The position numbers and the translations under genes are program-made. A stretch of DNA of 49,186 nt from Oxalobacteraceae bacterium UBA4003 (GTDB taxonomy: Bacteria; Pseudomonadota; Gammaproteobacteria; Burkholderiales; Burkholderiaceae_D). The notes beneath the pieces were generated by a model. The model had not been told where the DNA came from. It made no database searches and was given only the letters and a program-made list of their open reading frames with translations. The stretch covers positions 4,287 through 53,472 of the forward strand of contig DGBN01000020.1 in the NCBI GenBank assembly GCA_002384815.1, given 5' to 3'. Shown here in pieces: positions 42,352 to 49,186 of this stretch; position 1 is the first letter of the stretch; every line of letters begins with the position of its first letter.

Positions 42352-43209
42352 TTATCGAAGCAGAAGAACAGGTATCGACGACGTCCTCAGCATCGTTGTT
42401 GCAGTGCTACCTACCAGTAATTGCCGAATGCGTGAGTGGCCGTAGGCGCCCATGACAAGAACATCAATCTGTCTATCTTTCACATAATCGGACAATACCT
42501 TCTCTGCATCGCCGTCCACCATTGTTGCCACCACATCAAATCCATGACCGCGCAACGTATTCTGTGCCCATTGAAGATGTTCTTCTGTTGTTGGTGTACT
42601 GGTGGCAGCCATCACCACATGACATGGCAGCCCCTGAAACAAAGGGCTTGATGCAATCATCTCGACGCCTTTCCTCGTGGTCGCACTGCCATCGAATGCG
42701 ATCATGAAATTATCGGGCGCCTGAAATGCTTGTGTGACGACAAGGATGGGACGGTGCAATGCGCGGGCAACCCGTTCCAGATTGCTCCCAAGATGCTGTA
42801 CTGCCTGGCCAGCAGTTTCACCGCGCTTGCCCAAGACAAACAAGCGTGCGCTTTCTTCCATCTCTGCCAGCGTTTCAAGCAGTTCGCCACTTCGTTGCCG
42901 GCCTTCGGCATCAGACACGCCACCAACGCTGGCACATTGTTTGGCAGCTTGAATCAACTGGCGACCGGCTTCTTGTGCAACCTTGCTGCGCTGTTCGTCA
43001 AGATTGGATAAATCTGTCAGCAAGTTCTCCTGTGCGCCCAGGCCGATACTGCCGCTGAAGTCGATACGCTGAGCTTTTTCCGGATGCCGGTCTAGCACAT
43101 GGATAAATTCCAGCGGTGCACCAAGGCGTACAGCCGCCCAGGCGGCGTAATCACATACGCTTGTGAAATAACTGGAGTGATCAATACATGCCAGAATTTT
43201 GTTGTTCAT
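42352..43209 (-). CDS. Tandem universal stress protein
   Basis: A 285-residue cytoplasmic protein with two Usp domains (about 1-145 and 155-285). The second carries the ATP-binding pattern GAYGHSRIRQLLVGSTATTML. The first has a weaker GKRGETAGQAVQHLGSNLER version, so it may not bind nucleotide. Its start lies 12 bases after the sulP stop, so the pair forms an operon. SulP-Usp pairs are common, and the Usp protein may regulate transport. Confidence 0.92.
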   Translation of the reverse strand: MNNKILACIDHSSYFTSVCDYAAWAAVRLGAPLEFIHVLDRHPEKAQRIDFSGSIGLGAQENLLTDLSNLDEQRSKVAQEAGRQLIQAAKQCASVGGVSDAEGRQRSGELLETLAEMEESARLFVLGKRGETAGQAVQHLGSNLERVARALHRPILVVTQAFQAPDNFMIAFDGSATTRKGVEMIASSPLFQGLPCHVVMAATSTPTTEEHLQWAQNTLRGHGFDVVATMVDGDAEKVLSDYVKDRQIDVLVMGAYGHSRIRQLLVGSTATTMLRTSSIPVLLLR

Positions 43210-43221
43210 ATTGCTCTCCGA

Positions 43222-44703
43222 TTAGTGTCCTGTAAGCTTGTCCATCGCGCCCGGTTTGTCATGAATGGCAAAGCGATCGACAATCGTGGTGCTGGCTTCA
43301 TTGAGTCCGATGATTTCCACTTCTGTTGCTTCCCTGCGGAATTTGAGTACCACCTTGTCCAGAGCGCTTACTGCCGTGATATCCCAAAAGTGGGCATGAC
43401 TGACATCAATGACTACCTTCTCGATGACTTCCTTGAAGTCAAAGGCACTATTGAACTGGTCGGCAGAGGTAAAGAAAACGTTGCCATGCACGGTGTAGGT
43501 TCTTACCTGTCCATTGTTTGAGGTAGAAGAATCAATTTTGAGCAGGCGTCCTACTTTCCCTGCGAAGAACAGGCTGCTCAACAGCACACCGACAAAAACA
43601 CCTTTTGCTAAATCGTGAGTGGCAACAACGACCACCACTGTCGCCAGCATGACAACACTGGAACTCTTGGGATGCGTAGTCAAGTTGCGCAAAGATTCCC
43701 AGCTAAATGTTCCGATCGAAACCATGATCATCACGGCAACCAGCGCTGCCATCGGTATTTGCTTGACCCAATCTCCGATGAACACCACCATGATCAGTAA
43801 AATGACACCGGCTGCCAGAGTGGAAAGCCGTCCTCGACCTCCAGACTTTACATTGATGACCGACTGTCCGATCATTGCACAACCAGCCATGCCACCCAGA
43901 AATCCGGAAGCGATATTGGCAACACCTTGACCTGCGCATTCACGATTCTTGTTGCTTGTTGTATCGGTTAGATCGTCAACAATTGTCGCTGTCATCATCG
44001 ATTCGAGAAGGCCGACAATGGCGAGTGTGAGCGCGTACGGGAAAATAATCGACAAGGTCTCGAAGTTGAAAGGAATTTCCGGGATCAGGAAGATCGGAAG
44101 ACTGTCTGGCAACTGTCCCATATCTCCCACTGTTCGAATATCCAATCCCAGGAACAAGGCAACGATCGTCAAAACAACGATGCAAACAAGCGGGGAAGGT
44201 ATGGCCTTGGTGAGATAGGGAAAGAGATAAATGATTGCGAGTCCGGCAGCCACCATTGGATAGACAATCCAGGAGACATTCATTAATTCTGGCAACTGCG
44301 CCAGGAAGATCAGAATCGCAAGCGCATTGACGAAGCCTGTCACGACTGAACGCGAAACAAATCGCATCAAAGAGCCAAGTCTTAACGCGCCTGCGATAAT
44401 CTGGAAAACGCCAGTCAATACGGTGGCGGCAAGCAGGTACTGAAGACCGTGATCTTTAACCAGCGTCACCATAAGTAGTGCCATCGCCCCTGTGGCGGCG
44501 GAAATCATCCCTGGTCGTCCACCTGCGAATGCGGTGACTACCGCGATACAAAACGATGCATAAAGTCCCACTTTGGGATCAACGCCTGCGATGATCGAAA
44601 AGGCAATCGCTTCGGGAATCAGGGCGAGAGCCACGACGATGCCGGCTAGCATGTCTCCGCGTATATTGGACAGCCAGTCTTGGCGTAATTTTTTAATAGA
44701 CAT
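43222..44703 (-). CDS. SulP-family anion transporter with STAS domain
   Basis: A 493-residue inner-membrane transporter: about 12-14 helices (20-400) followed by a STAS domain (about 405-490). The SulP signature is near the N-terminus, ALALIPEAIAFSIIAGVDP, and LGGMAGCAMIGQSVINVKSGG lies in the middle. The STAS part holds VIDVSHAHFWDITAVSALD. The family moves sulfate, bicarbonate or other anions. No cys genes are nearby; the adjoining nhaA and usp genes make Na+-dependent bicarbonate transport (BicA-like) a fair alternative to sulfate. Confidence 0.9.
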   Translation of the reverse strand: MSIKKLRQDWLSNIRGDMLAGIVVALALIPEAIAFSIIAGVDPKVGLYASFCIAVVTAFAGGRPGMISAATGAMALLMVTLVKDHGLQYLLAATVLTGVFQIIAGALRLGSLMRFVSRSVVTGFVNALAILIFLAQLPELMNVSWIVYPMVAAGLAIIYLFPYLTKAIPSPLVCIVVLTIVALFLGLDIRTVGDMGQLPDSLPIFLIPEIPFNFETLSIIFPYALTLAIVGLLESMMTATIVDDLTDTTSNKNRECAGQGVANIASGFLGGMAGCAMIGQSVINVKSGGRGRLSTLAAGVILLIMVVFIGDWVKQIPMAALVAVMIMVSIGTFSWESLRNLTTHPKSSSVVMLATVVVVVATHDLAKGVFVGVLLSSLFFAGKVGRLLKIDSSTSNNGQVRTYTVHGNVFFTSADQFNSAFDFKEVIEKVVIDVSHAHFWDITAVSALDKVVLKFRREATEVEIIGLNEASTTIVDRFAIHDKPGAMDKLTGH

Positions 44704-45431
44704 GTAATCTCAATAGGTAAGCGCGCTCGCAAACAAAATGCGATTTCTGAGTGCGCATTGCGGCAAACGCTTAGATATAAAAATGTTTGGGATTTAATGC
44801 AAAGCATCAAATCCAACAACGGCAGGAACGCCAAACTGGTCGGCGAAAAATAAATATTTACCCCAAATGCATGTAGAACACCATCCGGTGATTACATGTC
44901 AAGGCTGTGGCGGGAAGAGATGAACCCGGTAGAAGGGAAAACTACATTGGTATGGTAGTGAGATAAGTGTGCAGTCGCGCATTTTATCAAAATCAGGTGT
45001 ATTGGTCAAAACTCGTCAGGGCAATGGAACGGCCCCTTTGTATTACTGGATGCATGCCGGTTGGCTTGCGCGTCATGGATGTGTGATGCTCCGGGAAGTC
45101 GATGTGCCCCTGTTTCAAGATTTGACGTTGTTTGCGTGACTGCGTTGTTTCAGTCTTTAAGCAGGTTGAATGCTTGAGTGCGTACTTGTCGAGAAAAGCC
45201 GGGGAACGTCGATCAGCATAGGCTGGCTCGACAGTTTCAGCGCACAGATAATGCCTTATGGTATTTCAAGGGATACCCAATCGTTTGGATATCTCTCCAT
45301 CAAAGACACATGGTCACGAAGGTGCCAGCGTCGAATAATTCCAGGTAATGCCACGTCGATCACTCCAATCTCCTACTCACTTTGGTTCAGCCCGAGGGGC
45401 ACTCCAGTTTTCGATGCAAATCAACCTGCTC

Positions 45432-45450
45432 CAGGGCAAATCAGGACAAA
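45432..45450 (+). repeat. Candidate integrase arm-type repeat, left copy
   Basis: CAGGGCAAATCAGGACAAA matches 17 of 19 bases of the copy at 45676-45694. Each copy contains GG(A/G)CAAA twice, ten bases apart, the layout of tyrosine-recombinase arm sites. Function is inference. Confidence 0.5.
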
Positions 45451-45514
45451 CGGGAAGGGTACTAAGGAGGGGTGCTGGAAGTACTCAACAGTACGTTAAG
45501 TTCTTGCTATGAAA

Positions 45515-45538
45515 TGAAAAACGCACCCGAAGGTGCGT
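45515..45538 (-). terminator. Terminator following the tRNA-Leu 3' fragment
   Basis: On the minus strand ACGCACC-TTCG-GGTGCGT is followed by TTTTC. It starts ten bases after the CCA end of the tRNA fragment, so it is the natural tRNA terminator carried along. Confidence 0.85.
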
Positions 45539-45547
45539 ATTCAATTA

Positions 45548-45604
45548 TGGTGCCGAGAGCCGGAATCGAACCGGCACGCCTTGCGGCGCGGGATTTTGAG
45601 TCCC
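45548..45604 (-). tRNA. tRNA-Leu(CAA), 3' fragment only (attachment-site remnant)
   Basis: The minus strand carries the 3' 57 bases of a leucine tRNA gene: anticodon arm GGGACTCAAAATCCC with anticodon CAA, the long variable arm of class II tRNAs, the T arm with GGTTCGATTCC, and acceptor strand ending CTCGGCACCA. The 5' part (acceptor strand, D arm) is missing: beyond 45604 the sequence loses tRNA character exactly inside the anticodon stem. This is the usual scar of an integrase that recombines at the anticodon loop. An integrase fragment lies next to it. It cannot give a working tRNA. Confidence 0.88.
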
Positions 45605-45675
45605 TAATCAAAATATCTTGAAACTGAGTACTGGTAAGGACTTCCGCTTAACACTCCCTCTTTTTATTCTAATTG

Positions 45676-45694
45676 CAGGACAAATTAGGACAAA
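45676..45694 (+). repeat. Candidate integrase arm-type repeat, right copy
   Basis: CAGGACAAATTAGGACAAA is the partner of the copy at 45432-45450. It sits between the tRNA fragment and the integrase remnant, 13 bases before the latter's original start codon. Confidence 0.5.
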
Positions 45695-45707
45695 ACGAGG
45701 TGGGGAA

Positions 45708-46705
45708 ATGCAAAAAAACCTGGAGCTAAGCCAAATAACGAAAAAAATATTGAGGCTAGATCGGATGGCTATAGTTTTCGGGTTCGGATGAAGGTTGGGG
45801 ATACCTTTATCAACGAAACGTTCTTTTCTATTGAAGAGGCGCGGGCTTACCGAGATCTGTTGCGTGCAGGAAAATCAACCGACAAGGACCAGGAAAAAGT
45901 CCTTCGGGCCAAGGCAGAGAAAAGGAGAGCGACGCGTCTGACGATAGATAGTTTATTGAAACGCTATTCGGAGGAGGTCACGCCAAGCAAAAAAGGCCAT
46001 AAGGAAGAGGCCTATGCAATTGGCCGTCTGAGGCGCATAAAGACCTTTTCTGGTCTTCCCGTCTATCTGGTGGATGGTGACGCTATCGAGCGGTTAAAAC
46101 GCGAACTGAAGGGCTGTAAGCTGTCCGATACGACAATTCGAAAGTACCTGATGCTTGTCAGTCATCTGTTTCGGATCGCGATTACCAGACGCTGGTGCAC
46201 TGACCTGCAGAATCCGGTTAAAACGGTAGGCGCCACAATGTGGACCGATTTCAAACTGTTTGGAGATACGGATCGACAATCAGCCATGAGGGCAGCTGAG
46301 GCCTCAATGGTCGATTACAAACGCATCCGGCTTGCGAAAGAGAGATACAGAAAACTAAGGGCGGCAGACACTGCTAAATTCCACTATGAACATAAATCTT
46401 GGTTACACCGCAAACTCGCGGAACCTTACGATGGAAAAACAGTGGTTGTCACTCATATGGCACCATCGATTAAATCATTAAGCGACCTATATAGCGACGA
46501 TCCCTTATCAGCAGCATATGCATCGCGTTTGGAAGACCTGGCAGAAAAGGCTGACATTTGGATTCACGGTCACATGCACGAATCATTTGATTATCTGATC
46601 GGAAAATGTAGGGTCGTATGCAACCCTTGCGGCTACATAACGCGCAGCGGTGAGACAGAAAATAGTAATTTCAACAGCAACATGATTGTCGAAGTTAAAC
46701 CCTAG
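45708..46705 (+). pseudogene. Chimera: tyrosine integrase N-terminus fused to metallophosphoesterase C-terminus
   Basis: The first part is the arm-binding and SAM-like core-binding region of an island integrase (SDGYSFRVRMKVGDTFI, EEARAYRDLLRAGKS, RLRRIKTFSGLPV, up to LQNPVKTV). From about 46230 the same frame reads as the second half of a calcineurin-like phosphoesterase: GATMWTDFKLFGD, TVVVTHMAPSIKS, IWIHGHMHESFDY, VCNPCGYI. The integrase catalytic RHRHY domain is gone, and so are the phosphoesterase's first metal motifs (DxH, GDxxD, GNHD). The likely original start ATG 45708 is one base out of frame (ATGCA where ATGGCA would give MAKKPGAKPN). The longest intact frame begins at ATG 45788 (305 residues). 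Both enzymes must be inactive. Confidence 0.85.
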
Positions 46706-46746
46706 TCGTATAGCGTGAGCAGCGCCCCCTCATTGCCAACATTTCC

Positions 46747-48765
46747 TTATCTTTGAGAGCGTTGATATGCACTAAATATGCGCTTACCCTCACGAACCGA
46801 TTCGCTGAGGCGTAGTGCTTGGAGATAGATGCTTTGGTATGTCGGATCGCTGGGAGTTAGAAATGCTAGTTGGCGCTTGGCTCGGGTGATCGCAACGTAG
46901 AAACGATTGGCCTCGTCCATACGTTCCTCATCGTCAAACGTTGAGCGAGGAAAAATCAAACGCTCCATATACGGCAATATGACAAAGTCAAATTCCTTGC
47001 CTTTGATATCGTCTGCACAGGCGATAAATAGTTTGTCATCTCCTTGCCGAGAGTGGATTTTCAGCTCGGTTTTCCCCAGCCATTTCATAAAAGCACCTAT
47101 GCTTAGATCCTTTTGCTTTGCTAACTGGATAAATTCATCGATTGAATGTTGGACGAACGCGGAATCGTTGTGGTCAATATAAATTCTTTTGACAGCCGTT
47201 TCCAAATCCATCGATTCTCGGATGAATTGAAGAGCCGAATAAGCTGATGCGTTCTCTCCGAGTTGGCTGATGTAGTCAGAACATGCCTTGATTGAATTGG
47301 CGGAAGATGTAGCTGTTTTCCCTAGAATGCTATCGCGGAACCATCCCAAGGCCGCACCCGTTTCCATCGCGTCCTTGCGAATACCCCAGTAGCTCTTTTG
47401 AAATTCAGGTGTAATTGGAATTTCTCCAAACGTGACCAATGCATCAAAAATCTCACCGCGAGATTTGTTGTACAGAATCGTATCTAAACTGCCGAGAGAT
47501 AAACCTAAGATTCCTCGAAACATCAATATCTCTGGCCTTCGCAGAAATGAAGACATTCCATCCATCTGATACTGGATATTATTGTCTAGCAGTTCATTTT
47601 CAATGCTTAACGATTGTCCAGCATGTCGCAGCAGTATCGCAATTGACGTTCCGTCATTTTCCCCCATTGAGCGCCATTTCCGAATGAGATTGACGGTCTC
47701 CAAAACACATTGGTGCTGCTGTTGATAGTCATAGTTGATCACGTTAATAGTGGTATTCCAGGAGCTGCCTGATACGTTTTTCTTGTTTTTGAAACTACTA
47801 ACAGCTTGTGCGAGAGAAGGCCCGTAGCGATAGCTCTCAGTCAGTTTGTAAGGCCTGGTGTTCTTGAATACAGAATAAAATTTGCTTTGAAGAATGCTGT
47901 GGTCGGAGCCTTTCCAGGAAAAGATGACTTGATCTTTGTCCCCAGCACCAACAAAAAACGCATTATTCATTGTGATCAGTTGCGTAAGCAGGCTGAAGGT
48001 CGCCTCTGACAGATCGTGCATCTCGTCGCAGGCGATGACAGTGAATCTTGGGAGAGTGGAGGGTTCAAAGTCGGGGGCCTCTATCAGATTAATAAAATCG
48101 TACGATGCGTCTCCTTCGCCTCTAAACCGAACCTCCCCAAAATGATCTCTTCGCTCCTTTTCATACTGGAGAAACCATAGATAATTTGTCAGCGACGTAT
48201 TGAGAAGACCCTCAATCTCATCGCGCGAGTAGGTTGAAAGATCGATCTCGAATCGTTGAATTTTGAGCGTAGCCTTGAGACGAGCTTGTACTTTGAAGAA
48301 ATTCTCGAGATTCGAATTCGTGTTGTTGATATCTAGATCGTACTTCCCGAGGTATATCTCGCTAACTTTTTCCAAGGCCCGGAGCGCGTAAAATCTTACC
48401 TCCTCTTTTTCTTTGATAATTTGGGGCTTATAGCCCTCGATCTTTTCGAGGGATTGAAAAGAAAGTTGTTCAAAAGTGGAAATGTGAATGCGTGAGACGA
48501 TGGGATGCGGCACGCCCAAATAAAGGAGGCGATCGCGGATGCTCTGTCGCGCAGCTATGGTCACCGTCAAAATAAGAACATGTTCGGGGGGGACTCCACG
48601 TTTTAGTGACTCTGCAATGCGTAGCGCCAGTGTGGTGGTTTTTGCTGCTCCGGCATCTGCATCCACGAGAATGATCTTGTCGGTTGCGGTCTGAATGTCC
48701 AATTGTTCGTCAGAGGGAGTAATGTTCCGGGGGATGAATTTGGGCGAGTTTGAATGAATGCGCAT
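46747..48765 (-). CDS. UvrD/Rep superfamily 1 helicase, FBH1-like P-loop
   Basis: A 672-residue SF1A DNA helicase. Motifs in order: the P-loop DADAGAAKTTTLALR with Lys42 (the AGAAKTTTL variant seen in FBH1-like and some phage helicases, Ala in place of the usual Gly before Lys), Walker B ACDEMHDLS (Asp247-Glu248), motif III GAGDKDQVIFSWKGSD, motif IV ESYRYG, and near the C-terminus DIKGKEFDFVILP (motif V) and NRFYVAITRAKRQL (motif VI). It converges on the phosphoesterase remnant with a 41-base gap, inside an island at a tRNA site. No nuclease partner is in the window. Accessory helicases in such places often belong to defence or plasmid-maintenance systems, but that is inference. Confidence 0.88.
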   Translation of the reverse strand: MRIHSNSPKFIPRNITPSDEQLDIQTATDKIILVDADAGAAKTTTLALRIAESLKRGVPPEHVLILTVTIAARQSIRDRLLYLGVPHPIVSRIHISTFEQLSFQSLEKIEGYKPQIIKEKEEVRFYALRALEKVSEIYLGKYDLDINNTNSNLENFFKVQARLKATLKIQRFEIDLSTYSRDEIEGLLNTSLTNYLWFLQYEKERRDHFGEVRFRGEGDASYDFINLIEAPDFEPSTLPRFTVIACDEMHDLSEATFSLLTQLITMNNAFFVGAGDKDQVIFSWKGSDHSILQSKFYSVFKNTRPYKLTESYRYGPSLAQAVSSFKNKKNVSGSSWNTTINVINYDYQQQHQCVLETVNLIRKWRSMGENDGTSIAILLRHAGQSLSIENELLDNNIQYQMDGMSSFLRRPEILMFRGILGLSLGSLDTILYNKSRGEIFDALVTFGEIPITPEFQKSYWGIRKDAMETGAALGWFRDSILGKTATSSANSIKACSDYISQLGENASAYSALQFIRESMDLETAVKRIYIDHNDSAFVQHSIDEFIQLAKQKDLSIGAFMKWLGKTELKIHSRQGDDKLFIACADDIKGKEFDFVILPYMERLIFPRSTFDDEERMDEANRFYVAITRAKRQLAFLTPSDPTYQSIYLQALRLSESVREGKRIFSAYQRSQR

Positions 48766-49090
48766 ATCAGCTATGAATCAATTGGTTTGAATGAAAGGCA
48801 GCGCTATTGAGTCAATCAATATACGACCTAGTTCATCTAAGAATACCCGACTCTCCCGCTTAATCATTGTGCAGCACGACTAAAATTGAACAAATAGTTG
48901 TCAGCTATAGGTCGAAAGAGGTTATTCAATAGTTTAGTAAACGCTTGCTATCAAGTCGATACATGGGACGCCTTTAGGTTGTTAATTTGACGTGCGAATA
49001 AGTGGGTAATTTAATGTGAATATTCCACTCGCATAATCATTTTTAAATTTAGTCTGTCAAGTTAAAGCCCCCTAAGCGCGACTTAGTTGT
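48766..49090. other. AT-rich region upstream of the helicase gene
   Basis: No gene is supported. An imperfect inverted repeat (TGCGAATAAGTGG and CCACTCGCA, about 48993-49033) is present. From 49051 TGTCAAGTTAAAG might mark the left end of an insertion element; evidence is weak. Confidence 0.35.
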
Positions 49091-49162
49091 AGGTGCCCGC
49101 ATCCCTGTGGTCAGGGTGGCGCAACGATAAGGCCGTTGCGCCACCCTGACCACAGGGCACCT
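49091..49162. repeat. Long perfect hairpin near the window end
   Basis: Arms of 24 bases (49103-49126, starting CCCTGTGGTCAGGG, and 49134-49157, ending CCACAGGG) are exact reverse complements around the seven-base loop ATAAGGC. Outside them AGGTGCCC (49091-49098) pairs with GGGCACCT (49155-49162), and GCATCCC is the extra seven bases in the left arm. There is no T-run. It looks like a mobile-element end or a strong RNA/DNA structure rather than a simple terminator. Confidence 0.75.
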
Positions 49163-49186
49163 TGGTCTGTCCCGGTGTCAACGGAC

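Larger units (their letters stand above)
44704..45547. other. 844-base region upstream of sulP without a supported gene
   Basis: It should contain the sulP promoter. A hairpin GGATTT-a-ATGC-aaa-GCAT-c-AAATCC lies at 44790-44814. From 44900 on there are short open frames without start or ribosome site, including one of about 60 codons to 45139, which could be gene debris. The right end contains an arm-like repeat and a tRNA terminator, listed separately. Confidence 0.5.

Noticed and set aside
45170..45499. 109-codon plus-strand frame
   Set aside because: No ribosome site, no recognisable motif, and it runs through one of the arm-like repeats. Treated as non-coding.
1..49186. CRISPR array, rRNA operon, complete insertion sequence or complete prophage
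   Set aside because: No regularly spaced repeats, rRNA, or transposase frames were seen. The only mobile-element traces are at 45.4-46.7 kb and possibly at the window end.

Overview
The window comes from a betaproteobacterium. The gene set and layout (rpsP-rimM-trmD-rplS, CobD/CbiB-like protein, PgpA/ThiL/CinA cluster, MaeB, LemA/TPM cluster, two-enzyme arsenic operon) fit Burkholderiales, most likely Oxalobacteraceae of the Herminiimonas/Janthinobacterium type. That placement is inference from protein character and gene order; no database was searched.

Layout. 1-7.1 kb is core metabolism and translation: the end of etfA, a large acyl-CoA dehydrogenase, an ammonium transporter translationally coupled to an unknown gene, a TM2 protein, and the S16/RimM/TrmD/L19 operon with a clear sigma-70 promoter and two tandem terminators. 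7.2-9.8 kb is a decayed surface or secretion locus. A sigma-54 activator and a ShlB/FhaC-type transporter have been cut and joined by a deletion. A glycine-rich lipoprotein gene survives beside them and still carries a textbook -24/-12 promoter. 10-25 kb is mostly housekeeping: a NUDIX hydrolase, a CobD/CbiB-like protein, a CHASE-PAS-GGDEF-EAL protein beside a GT2/HEAT-repeat pair (likely exopolysaccharide), PBP4, LemA plus two TPM proteins, an EamA exporter, PyrF, CinA, PgpA and ThiL. 25-34 kb holds a rubredoxin-reductase-like enzyme, MaeB, a 5'-nucleotidase, small membrane proteins and an NsrR/Hmp nitric-oxide detoxification pair with a visible NsrR-type operator. 33-37 kb is a TonB receptor/PepSY iron-uptake operon behind a Fur-box-like palindrome.

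37.2-40.7 kb is an arsenic resistance operon, arsR-arsC-arsB-arsC-arsH, with a perfect 15-bp inverted-repeat operator over its promoter and two arsenate reductases of unrelated families. It is followed on the other strand by NhaA, a tandem universal stress protein and a SulP anion transporter.

45-49 kb is a mobile-element junction. A 57-nt 3' fragment of a tRNA-Leu(CAA) gene with its terminator is flanked by near-identical 19-nt repeats that look like integrase arm sites. Next comes an in-frame chimera of a tyrosine-integrase N-terminus and a metallophosphoesterase C-terminus, then a convergent UvrD/FBH1-like helicase, then a long perfect hairpin at the window end. The strongest unusual signals are the two deletion chimeras (around 7.72 and 46.23 kb), the orphaned sigma-54 promoter, and the attP-like arrangement around the tRNA fragment. 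I found no clear complete new system. The helicase plus phosphoesterase remnant is the best candidate for a degraded, possibly defence-related, island.
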